This document shows positions 7,705 to 15,439 of a stretch of DNA of 64,000 bases, in pieces. Source of the stretch: Pseudorhizobium pelagicum. GTDB lineage: Bacteria > Pseudomonadota > Alphaproteobacteria > Rhizobiales > Rhizobiaceae. How positions within the stretch are numbered: the first letter of the stretch is position 1; the number at the start of each line of letters is the position of its first letter. The position numbers and the translations under genes are program-made. The stretch lies in the NCBI GenBank assembly GCA_000722615.1, contig JOKI01000005.1, positions 180,137-244,136 on the forward strand, given 5' to 3'. Under the pieces are notes generated by a model. The model was not told the DNA's origin and did not search any database. It was given only the letters and a program-made list of their open reading frames with translations.

Positions 7705-9456
7705 CTATGCACTTCTTCTCGTGATCAGGGTGATGGGGGTGAACTCCACCCGCGCCACGGCATCCGGTTCGGACATGCGGCTGGTCAGCAGGTCGACGGC
7801 CTGGCTTGCCTGCACGTCGCAGGGCTGCAGGAAGGTGGTCAGTTGATAGGCGCTCCAGCTTGCCTGGGGAATGTCGTCGTGCCCGACGACCTTTATGAAC
7901 CCGTCGTTGCGGCCCCTGGCTGCCAGACCGTCCAGCACGCCGCAGGCCATGTAGTCGTTCACGGAGAAGACGCCGTCGATGCCGAGGTCGAGCAGCTCGC
8001 CCGCCGCTTGTTGCCCATGGAGGTAATCGTTGATCGCGACCGGCACCAGCTGCGCCTCGACGCCGAGTGTCGAACAGCGTGCCAGAAAGGCTTCCGCCCG
8101 CCGGCGTGACGAATAGGACACGGCGGCCCCGGAGACCACGGCGAGCTTTTTCGCTCCGGATTTCAGAAGAACATCGGCGGCCGTGTAGCCCGCCATACGA
8201 TCATCGGAAACGACCCGGTCGACGAAAGGAAAGTCCTCTCCCTTGTTGATGAGGACAATCGGCACGCCCTCGGCGGCGCATTCCTCAAAGATATGGGACG
8301 GAGGCGCATCGGAGGTAACGATCACACCGGAGACGGCATAGTGCAGCAGCTGACCGATGACGGTCGCGCTGTCGGCCTCCTTGGACGTCGGCAGCAGGAT
8401 CGGCCGGAAATTGCGCGCAATCAGCGTGTGGGCCAGTTGTTCGAGCTGCAATGTCCGGAAGGGGTTGTCGAGCCCGGCCGCAACCAGTCCGACAAGGTCG
8501 GAACGCTTGTTGGTGAGGCTGCGGGCCAGATAGTTGACCCGGTAGCCCAGCTCCTTTGCAGCCTGATAGACCTTCTCCCGCGTCTTGTTCGAGACGCTGG
8601 CGTCCGGTGTAAAGGCGCGCGACACTGCGGCGCGCGACACGCCGGCCGCCTTTGCGACGTCGAAGGACGTTACCCGGCGAAGCTCGCGCGCCTGGCCATT
8701 GCCATTGCCGTTGCCCGGCTTCGAGCGCATCAGATCCGGCAGGTCGGTGCAGATGCCGAGAACCGGAAGCGCCATGATGTCGCTCAAGACCTCCGGCCTC
8801 TCCTCGTGCCACAGCACGATCTGCCTGCCGTCGGCGAAGGCTCTTTCCAGAAGCGCCTCGGTCACGAACTCCTGCGGCGTCTCGCTTGCCCGCTCCCAGC
8901 AGAGGTGCAGGATATCGGCGCTCGCCTCGTCGCCCAGCGCGTGCGGATCAGCCCCGACACGGACCAGCACGGAGAGCGGGTAGTCGCACCCCAGCTCCCG
9001 CAGTTCGCGCACCTGCGCCGCGTCGAAGGAGCCGAAGCAGGCAAAGCGCTGGTCCATCTCCTTGAGGTGCTGCCAGCAGAGCGGGCCGGTACCAGCCCGC
9101 TTCAATTCGACGTAGAGGCCGCAGCCGGTCTCGCGCGCCAGTGCCGCGACGTCCTCGAAGCTCGGCACATCCGGAACCTCTCTCCGCAGGTCCGCAAACG
9201 ACATCTGCGAAATATGCAGATCCTTCTGGAAGACACGCTGGAGATGGTCGTCATGGGAGACGACGACGACCCCATCCGCCGTCATCTGGGTGTCCAGTTC
9301 CCACATCTCGGCACCGAGTTCGGCAGCAAGGCGGAAGGAAGACAGCGTGTTTTCGACGCTGTGACCGCTTGCCCCGCGATGCCCGATGCAGAAAGGCCGG
9401 CCCGAGGCGGTGGAGGGCCAGGCAAAGCGTGCGAGGAAATCCGAGAGATCGTTCAT
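7705..9456 (-). CDS. GDPD-LacI fusion: phosphodiesterase domain joined to a LacI-family repressor
   Basis: A 583-residue two-part protein. Residues about 20-243 form a full GDPD domain with every catalytic motif: H-R-G at 26-28, E-N-T at 35-37, E-L-D at 53-55, S-H-D-D at 67-70 and V-E-L-K at 116-119. A flexible G-N-G-N-G-N-G linker at 248-254 follows. Residues 263-310 are a LacI helix-turn-helix and hinge (T-S-F-D-V-A-K-A-A-G-V-S-R-A-A-V-S-R), and about 318-583 a periplasmic-binding-protein-like effector domain ending near the usual LacI terminus. The start at 9456 has GGAGA upstream and follows the ATPase stop by one base. It likely represses its own importer operon and may cleave or sense the phosphodiester inducer. 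LacI proteins normally have the HTH at the extreme N-terminus, so an enzyme placed ahead of it is odd. Confidence 0.9.
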   Translation of the reverse strand: MNDLSDFLARFAWPSTASGRPFCIGHRGASGHSVENTLSSFRLAAELGAEMWELDTQMTADGVVVVSHDDHLQRVFQKDLHISQMSFADLRREVPDVPSFEDVAALARETGCGLYVELKRAGTGPLCWQHLKEMDQRFACFGSFDAAQVRELRELGCDYPLSVLVRVGADPHALGDEASADILHLCWERASETPQEFVTEALLERAFADGRQIVLWHEERPEVLSDIMALPVLGICTDLPDLMRSKPGNGNGNGQARELRRVTSFDVAKAAGVSRAAVSRAFTPDASVSNKTREKVYQAAKELGYRVNYLARSLTNKRSDLVGLVAAGLDNPFRTLQLEQLAHTLIARNFRPILLPTSKEADSATVIGQLLHYAVSGVIVTSDAPPSHIFEECAAEGVPIVLINKGEDFPFVDRVVSDDRMAGYTAADVLLKSGAKKLAVVSGAAVSYSSRRRAEAFLARCSTLGVEAQLVPVAINDYLHGQQAAGELLDLGIDGVFSVNDYMACGVLDGLAARGRNDGFIKVVGHDDIPQASWSAYQLTTFLQPCDVQASQAVDLLTSRMSEPDAVARVEFTPITLITRRSA

Positions 9457-9457
9457 G

Positions 9458-10513
9458 CTAAAGTCTCCGGCCATCCTCGGCAAAGACCAGCGCCGCGGCG
9501 CTCTCCAGTTTCCAGCTCACGCTGTCCCCCGCTCTCACGTCATCCTGCGCCGGTTGCACCGAGCGCAGCACAGAGCCGTCCGGCAAGGCAACATCATAGA
9601 GGTTCTCACGCCCCTGCGTCTCGGCAAATATGACCTTGCCCGAAATCGGCACATCGCCGGCGCGCCCGAAGTGCTCCGGTCTGATGCCGACCGTCAGGTC
9701 GGTTCCGTCAGGGATTTGGGAAGCGACAGGAAGCGGAAGCCTGAGGCTGCCATCGTCGAGAACGAAGCCCCCCGCCTCCGCACGCCCCTTGAGGAAGGAG
9801 ATCGGCGGATTGCCCAGGAACCCGGCTACAAAGGAGGTGCGCGGATTGCTGTACATGTCCTTCGGCGTGTCGATCTGGATGATCTTGCCACCTTTCATGA
9901 TGGCGATCCGTTCGCACATCGACATGGCTTCCACCTGATCGTGCGTCACCAGGATGGCGGTAATCCCGGTCTCCAGCTGGATGCGGCGGATTTCCGAGCG
10001 CATCTCCAGCCGCAGCTTGGCGTCCAGATTGGCGAGCGGCTCGTCGAGCAGCAGCACGTCGGGCTTGCGCACCAGGGCCCGCGCCAGCGCCACCCGCTGC
10101 TGCTGCCCGCCGGACAGCTGGCCGGGGCGCCGCTCCAGGAGCTCCGAGATGTGCGTCAGCTCGGCAATGTCCCGAACCGCCCGATCGACATCTGCCTTGC
10201 TGTCCTTGCGGACGGTCAACGGGAAGGCGATGTTCTCGAAGACGCTCATGTGCGGATAGAGCGCGTAGTTCTGGAACACGACGCCGACATTGCGCTGCTG
10301 GCTCGGCAGATTGCTGACGTCGCGGTCGCCGAACAGGATCTGCCCGCCGTTGACCCGGTGGATGCCGCAGACGGCAAAGAGGGTCGTCGACTTGCCGCAC
10401 CCCGAGGGACCGAGGAGGGCGAGCATTTCGCCGTCCTCAACCGTCAGGTTCATGCGGTCGATGACGGTATTGCCGTCAAAGGTCTTGGTGAAATCTTTCA
10501 GGACGATTTGCAT
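9458..10513 (-). CDS. MalK/UgpC-type ABC transporter ATPase
   Basis: A 351-residue ATPase that powers the importer made of the next two upstream genes. It shows Walker A G-P-S-G-C-G-K-S (35-42), signature L-S-G-G-Q-Q-Q-R (133-140), Walker B L-L-L-D-E-P (154-159) and a C-terminal TOBE/OB regulatory domain of the CUT1 (MalK/UgpC) subfamily from about residue 235. Its start overlaps the stop of the 10513-11337 permease by one base. CUT1 importers take up di- and oligosaccharides, glycerol-3-phosphate or glycerophosphodiesters. Confidence 0.92.
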   Translation of the reverse strand: MQIVLKDFTKTFDGNTVIDRMNLTVEDGEMLALLGPSGCGKSTTLFAVCGIHRVNGGQILFGDRDVSNLPSQQRNVGVVFQNYALYPHMSVFENIAFPLTVRKDSKADVDRAVRDIAELTHISELLERRPGQLSGGQQQRVALARALVRKPDVLLLDEPLANLDAKLRLEMRSEIRRIQLETGITAILVTHDQVEAMSMCERIAIMKGGKIIQIDTPKDMYSNPRTSFVAGFLGNPPISFLKGRAEAGGFVLDDGSLRLPLPVASQIPDGTDLTVGIRPEHFGRAGDVPISGKVIFAETQGRENLYDVALPDGSVLRSVQPAQDDVRAGDSVSWKLESAAALVFAEDGRRL

Positions 10514-11337
10514 CAGCCTTTCGTGCCTCCGCCGAAAATGTTCATCAGTCGGTCCCGGAAGATGGCGTAGAGCGCCAGGATGGGCAGCGTGTAGAACAGC
10601 CCGACCGACTTAAAGAGGTTGAAGTTGTAGGTGGTGGAATCCGGGTCCGAGACCGTGTTCAGGTAGATCGACAGAACCTCGAAATCGGCGGACGGTGCCA
10701 GGATGCGTGGCAGCATGTATTCGCCCCAGGCATCGATGGCCGCAAACAGCGCCAGCGCGAAAAGACCGGGTCTGACCTGCGGCAGGATCAGCCTGCGCCA
10801 GACCGTGAACCGGCTTGCGCCATCCTGCACGCCTGCCATTTCGATCTCCCACGGAACGGTGTCGTAGAAGCCCTTCATGATCCAGATGCCGAAGGGCAGC
10901 ATCAGCCCGGCCTTGACCAGCACGACGCCGGTCAGCGTGTTGTAGAGGCCGACGAACTGCAGCACGAGGAAGACGCCGATGATCAGCGTCACCAGCGGGA
11001 ACGCGTGCATGACGAGAATCCCGCCAAGGAAGAACCGCCGGAACGGCATGTTGAGCCGCGACAGCGCGTAGCCGGCGGTGGAGGAAACCCCGAGCACGAT
11101 CAGGACGATGCTTGCCGTGAACAGGATCGTCGTCAGCGTCGGACCCCAGACGTCACCGGTCGCGGTCGGATCGATCAGGAAGCGCCAGTGCGATAGCGTG
11201 AAGCCATTCGGGATGGCCGAGCCGGGCGGCGAAGTGGTGACCGTGTCGACCAGCAGGAAGGCATACATCACGATGATCGGCGCGCTGATCAGGAGCAACA
11301 CCAGGATGATCGGCCAGTTGGAATAATTGCGTGTCAT
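10513..11337 (-). CDS. MalG-type ABC transporter permease
   Basis: A 274-residue inner-membrane permease of the CUT1 family with six predicted helices. The ATPase-coupling EAA loop is visible (E-M-A-G-V-Q-D-G-A-S followed by L-I-L-P-Q-V-R-P). It is the second permease of the importer and starts nine bases after the MalF-like gene stops. It forms the translocation pore with the 11347-12657 product. Confidence 0.9.
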   Translation of the reverse strand: MTRNYSNWPIILVLLLISAPIIVMYAFLLVDTVTTSPPGSAIPNGFTLSHWRFLIDPTATGDVWGPTLTTILFTASIVLIVLGVSSTAGYALSRLNMPFRRFFLGGILVMHAFPLVTLIIGVFLVLQFVGLYNTLTGVVLVKAGLMLPFGIWIMKGFYDTVPWEIEMAGVQDGASRFTVWRRLILPQVRPGLFALALFAAIDAWGEYMLPRILAPSADFEVLSIYLNTVSDPDSTTYNFNLFKSVGLFYTLPILALYAIFRDRLMNIFGGGTKG

Positions 11338-11346
11338 GTGCTTCCC

Positions 11347-12657
11347 TCAGAATTCGATTTTCGGCCGGCCGAGAAGCTCGTCGAACCGGAACAGCCTGAG
11401 GTAGATGATCGACAGCGACACGCCGACGATAACCAGGATGAGCGCCATGGCGGCACCGAGGCCATACTGGAGGTTGCCGGTGTAGCTGTTCAGCGCAGTA
11501 TTGAAGGATTCCAGTGCCCAGACGGTTGTCGTGCGACCGGGACCGCCGTTGGTGGTCAGCCAGATCTCCTGGTAGGAGGACAGCAGCGACAGCGTCTGGT
11601 AGCTGGTCACGAAGAGGATCGGCCAGCGCAGATGCGGCAGGATGATGTAGCGGATCTGCTGCCAGCGGCTCGCCCCGTCGACCTCGCTTGCCCAGAGCTG
11701 CTGGACCGGGATGGCTTTGAGTGCACTGGAAAACAGGATCATCGCAAAAGCGGCACCGATGAAGCCGTTGACCATGATGACGATGGTCCAGGCGGTGGGT
11801 ACCGAGCCCTTCATGTAGTTGAAGGCCGGCAGACCGAGAGCATCCGCGGCGGTGTAAAGGAAACCGCCCTCCCAGGTGAACCACTTCCACATGACGGCAT
11901 AGAGGACGATCGGTGTGATCCGCGGCAGGAGCCAGAGCATGCTGAACGCGCTTGCGGCTCCCGCAGGCAGGTAGAAGGTTGTCACGGCGAGGAACAGGCC
12001 GACAAAAACCGTGAAGGATAGCGTGACCGCCACGTAGAAGACGGTATTGAGGACAATCCGCCACGTGTCGCTGGTGGAAAACAGCTGCTTGAAATTGGCT
12101 GTCGTCCACGTCCAGCCGGTGTAGCTCGCCTCGACGATCTGATCGACCGTATCGGCAGGCGCCGAAGGCAGGAACGTGGCGATCGCCTGGCGCGCTGCGG
12201 ATTCGCTGGTGAAGCGGCTATTGAGGATGGAAAGCTCGAACTGGTCGACGGCAAGCTTCAGGTCGCGGATGGAGCGCGGCCGGTGCTGCAGGGTCTTCAG
12301 CTCGCGCTCGAACAGACGCTCGTCCGTAAACGTTCTGCCGCCGAGCTGCTGCTCGATCTCTGCGAGAAACGCAGGATCGGTACCGGCATCCCTGGCCTTT
12401 GCAATCCCCTCCGGATCGACAACGAAGCTCGCCTTGGAAAGCGCGTCGGCGATCTCGACCGGAACGCCGTTTTCCTTCAGCGCCGTCAGAAGGTTTCCCG
12501 TCACCACATAGGAACCGCCGCTGATACCTGTCGACGTACTCATATTGGTGAAGGCGAACACCGCCGTCAGCACCACAGGGAGAAAGAAGAACCCTATCAG
12601 CACGACGAGCGCAGGGCTCATGAAGGCGAGCCCGACCATGTAGGATCGCGTACGCAT
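11347..12657 (-). CDS. MalF-type ABC transporter permease with large periplasmic insert
   Basis: A 436-residue CUT1 permease, longer than the usual 290-320. Helix 1 (about 8-32) is followed by some 180 polar residues before the next helix (near 215), recalling the P2 loop of enterobacterial MalF, which contacts the binding protein. The EAA loop S-E-V-D-G-A-S-R-W-Q-Q and I-L-P-H-L-R-W-P is near residue 335. It lies between the binding-protein gene and the MalG-like gene; the 66-base gap upstream contains a strong hairpin. The insert has no obvious Cys pairs and I do not recognise it as a named domain. Confidence 0.88.
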   Translation of the reverse strand: MRTRSYMVGLAFMSPALVVLIGFFFLPVVLTAVFAFTNMSTSTGISGGSYVVTGNLLTALKENGVPVEIADALSKASFVVDPEGIAKARDAGTDPAFLAEIEQQLGGRTFTDERLFERELKTLQHRPRSIRDLKLAVDQFELSILNSRFTSESAARQAIATFLPSAPADTVDQIVEASYTGWTWTTANFKQLFSTSDTWRIVLNTVFYVAVTLSFTVFVGLFLAVTTFYLPAGAASAFSMLWLLPRITPIVLYAVMWKWFTWEGGFLYTAADALGLPAFNYMKGSVPTAWTIVIMVNGFIGAAFAMILFSSALKAIPVQQLWASEVDGASRWQQIRYIILPHLRWPILFVTSYQTLSLLSSYQEIWLTTNGGPGRTTTVWALESFNTALNSYTGNLQYGLGAAMALILVIVGVSLSIIYLRLFRFDELLGRPKIEF

Positions 12658-12687
12658 CGGTATCTCTCAAATTTAAGGGAATGGTGC

Positions 12688-12715
12688 GCCGGGCGGAACA
12701 TCAGCTCCGCCCGGC
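12688..12715 (-). promoter_or_regulatory. Intercistronic hairpin between binding-protein and permease genes
   Basis: A perfect 10-bp stem (12688-12697 with 12706-12715, 8-base loop) sits between the stop of the binding-protein gene and the start of the MalF-like gene. Such hairpins protect the upstream mRNA from 3' decay or attenuate readthrough, so that binding protein exceeds permease. Confidence 0.6.
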
Positions 12716-12723
12716 AATCGGCT

Positions 12724-14079
12724 TCAGCGGATGACGACCTTGTCGCCCAGCGTCGCCTTGATCTCGCTCTCCACGCCGCTGACGGCATCGGCGACCGGGG
12801 ACGTCTTGGTCCACGAGGCTTCCAGCCCCTTGTACATGGCCTTCCAGACGACACCGAAGTCCGGATCGTTCGGGAGCGAGGTCGCGTGCGGAAGCAGGGC
12901 TTCCGTTGCAACCGTCGTCCAGCGATCATTGGCATAGAGCGGAATCTCCGCTTCGGCCGTGCCAATCGCGAGGTGGCCCGACTTCACGGCATGCAGAGCG
13001 TTGATGCGCGGCTCCGAAGCGATGGTGATCAGTTCGGCGGCGATCGTCGCGTCATCATCCGTGCCTGTCGTGGACAGGAGGTAGACCAGCGGATGGGTAA
13101 TCGTGTTGGCACGACCCTTCTCGTTGCCCGCCGGGATGAGGCTGTACTGCATCTGGCCGAAGAAGTCCTTGAGGCCCCACTTGGTTTCCCACTCGGCCTT
13201 GTGCCAGGTGCCGCCATGCCAGATGCCGGCCTTGTCGTGGGCAACCGCGTCATGCCAGCTGTCCCAGGTGGTGCCGAGATAGGTGGCCGGAACCACGCCC
13301 TTCTCCACCGCGTCGACGAAGAACTGATACATGTCCGTCAGCGCCTGCCGGTCGAGAACCAGCTTGCCGGATTCGCGGTCGGTCATCTCGCCGCCGAAGC
13401 TCTGATAGAACTGCCAGTAGTCGGTTCCGTTCGACGGCCGCGGCATGAAGCCCTTGCCCGGTTCGACCACGCCGGCATCCTGCATCTTCTTGGCATCATC
13501 CAGCATCGAATAAAGCGTGTACTCGCCGCTCTCGACCTTGCCCGGCAGCGCCTCGATGTCGGCGTCCGTATAACCGATCGCCTTCATGTGGCTGCGGGAG
13601 AAGAAGAAGGGACGCGACTCGGCGTCCTGCGGGATGCCCCAGACCCGGCCGTCGAAGGACGCGACGTCGATCAGGTTGGGATAGAGCTGATTGAGCGGCC
13701 AGGCGTCGAAATCGACGTAGTCCTCGACCGGGCGCAGAAGACCGGACTGCGACCAGGTGCCGATGTCCTCGTGGCCGGAAACGATGATGTTGGGCGCGGT
13801 GTTGGATTCAGCCGCGAGCGTCACCGCCTGCTTGAAGTCGTCCCAGGTGGTCCAGGTCTGACCTTCCACGGTGACGTTGAGCTCCTCGCCGCGGATCACC
13901 GCCTCGCGCTCCAGGATATCGGCCGCCATCTTGATGGCTTCGATGCGGTAGTCGTTGGTGGGGCCGGTACCGCCAGCCCACACTTTAATGGTGACATCCT
14001 TGGCGGACGCAAGAACCGCAGTTGACGCAAGCAGCGCCGCTGCCAGCGTTGCGGATTTCATGAATGAAGCAACGGTCAT
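12724..14079 (-). CDS. Family 1 extracellular solute-binding protein
   Basis: A 451-residue periplasmic binding protein of the CUT1 type that delivers substrate to the permeases. The signal peptide runs to about residue 26 (A-S-A cleavage), and the mature part begins V-T-I-K-V-W-A-G-G. The fold is that of UgpB/MalE-like proteins, with aromatic-rich segments such as W-H-G-G-T-W-H and W-D-S-W-H-D that could line a carbohydrate or polar head-group pocket. The start at 14079 has GGAGG seven bases upstream. It is the first gene of a six-gene operon reading down to 6877. The GDPD and phosphatase partners suggest a phosphodiester or phosphosugar ligand. Confidence 0.88.
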   Translation of the reverse strand: MTVASFMKSATLAAALLASTAVLASAKDVTIKVWAGGTGPTNDYRIEAIKMAADILEREAVIRGEELNVTVEGQTWTTWDDFKQAVTLAAESNTAPNIIVSGHEDIGTWSQSGLLRPVEDYVDFDAWPLNQLYPNLIDVASFDGRVWGIPQDAESRPFFFSRSHMKAIGYTDADIEALPGKVESGEYTLYSMLDDAKKMQDAGVVEPGKGFMPRPSNGTDYWQFYQSFGGEMTDRESGKLVLDRQALTDMYQFFVDAVEKGVVPATYLGTTWDSWHDAVAHDKAGIWHGGTWHKAEWETKWGLKDFFGQMQYSLIPAGNEKGRANTITHPLVYLLSTTGTDDDATIAAELITIASEPRINALHAVKSGHLAIGTAEAEIPLYANDRWTTVATEALLPHATSLPNDPDFGVVWKAMYKGLEASWTKTSPVADAVSGVESEIKATLGDKVVIR

Positions 14080-14207
14080 GGTTGAACCTCCGAAGAGAAA
14101 TGGACTCTTCTGCTGCTCGCCGAGCAGTGCGCGAGATGCCGCAGAAGCGTTGAAACGATCATCAACGGGTCCGCTTTAGAGGCCGCGCATAACATCCAAA
14201 TGACAAA

Positions 14208-14223
14208 TTGCACGCGTGTGCAA
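14208..14223. promoter_or_regulatory. Candidate LacI-type operator upstream of the importer operon
   Basis: TTGCAC-GCGT-GTGCAA, a 16-base inverted repeat with a central CG and one mismatched pair, 129 bases upstream of the binding-protein start. Size and central CG fit LacI-family operators, and the only LacI-type gene in the window is in this operon. Confidence 0.55.
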
Positions 14224-14333
14224 AAATCTCTGTCGAGATGACCTGCGGAAGATCAGCACGACGCTCAACCGGCCGTTTCAGACGATCTCATCAGCCAGAA
14301 ACACGTCCGGCCGACGCTTGGGCGATGCAGAAA

Positions 14334-15428
14334 TCAGGCGACCGCCCGTTCTTTCCCGGCGTGCTGGACCGTGACGTTCGGGGCGGCAGACCAGCGGGGC
14401 TCATCGATATTCTCGAGCATGATCCGCATGATCGTCGGCAGCGCCTTGACGAAGGCCGACACGCAGGCCGGGTCGAACTGCGAGCCTCCACGCTTGCGAA
14501 TATGATCGACCGTACGCTCCACACTCCAGGCCTCCTTGTAGGGACGTGCCGTGGTGAGAGCGTCGAAATTGTCGGCGATCGCGACGATGCGACCGGCCAG
14601 GGGAATCTCTATACCCGACAGGCGGTTGGGATAGCCCTGCCCGTCCCACCGCTCATGATGGGTAGCGGCAATCTCGGCGGCGAGTTGCAGCAGGCTGCAA
14701 TTCGACTCCTGCAGGATACTGCGTCCGACCAGGGTATGGTGCTGCATCTCGGCATACTCCCGCTCGGTCAGCTTGCCTCTCTTCAGCAGGATGGCGTCCG
14801 GTATTCCGACCTTGCCGATATCGTGCATCGGCGACGCCAATCGGATATCGCGACAGTAATCCGGATCGAGACCGTAGGCGCTGGCAATGGCTTCCGAGAA
14901 GGCACCGACCCGTCTTGTGTGCTTGGCCGTATCGGAATCCTTGTAGCTGGCAGCGATGGTGAGCCGCTCGATGATCTCCTCCTCCCGCGCCCGCAGTTCC
15001 TTGAGAGCCTTGTCGACTTCCCTCCGCAACCATTCCGCCTTTTCGGCAAGCTGGTTGCGGGCCTCGACAAGCGCTCCGAGGTTGCGCATCCGCGCCTGGA
15101 ATTCGAAGGGATCGACCGGCTTCGTCAGGAAGTCGATCGCACCCGCGTCCAGTGCCAGCATCCGCACAGACATTTCGGTGTCGGCGGTGACGAAGACGGT
15201 GGGTTTGTCGCGATACTTCGGGAACCGACAGATTTCCGCCAGCAGTTCGACGCCGGTATAGGCGGGCATCAGGTAGTCGATGACGGCCACGTCGTAATCG
15301 AGATCCGGCATATCCGCGAGAACGGCTTCGGGAGAGCTGTATTCAAGAACCTGATAGCCGAGTTTTTCGACCAGCTTCTTCAGGAACGCAAGGTTGGTGC
15401 TATTGTCGTCTACAAGCAGGATACGCAT
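14334..15428 (-). CDS. Response regulator with HD-GYP phosphodiesterase domain
   Basis: A 364-residue protein with an N-terminal receiver domain (D51 phospho-acceptor in V-I-D-Y-L-M-P; K103 in L-T-K-P), a coiled-coil linker at about 118-160 and a C-terminal HD-GYP domain. H202-D203 and H-H-E-R-W-D-G-Q-G-Y-P (257-267) keep the metal ligands and GYP motif of active cyclic di-GMP phosphodiesterases. The start at 15428 has AGGGGA upstream; a longer in-frame extension overlaps the kinase gene and is not needed. It lies 11 bases after the hybrid kinase and is its likely phosphotransfer partner, linking that kinase to c-di-GMP breakdown. Confidence 0.9.
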   Translation of the reverse strand: MRILLVDDNSTNLAFLKKLVEKLGYQVLEYSSPEAVLADMPDLDYDVAVIDYLMPAYTGVELLAEICRFPKYRDKPTVFVTADTEMSVRMLALDAGAIDFLTKPVDPFEFQARMRNLGALVEARNQLAEKAEWLRREVDKALKELRAREEEIIERLTIAASYKDSDTAKHTRRVGAFSEAIASAYGLDPDYCRDIRLASPMHDIGKVGIPDAILLKRGKLTEREYAEMQHHTLVGRSILQESNCSLLQLAAEIAATHHERWDGQGYPNRLSGIEIPLAGRIVAIADNFDALTTARPYKEAWSVERTVDHIRKRGGSQFDPACVSAFVKALPTIMRIMLENIDEPRWSAAPNVTVQHAGKERAVA

Positions 15429-15439
15429 CACTATTTCCC

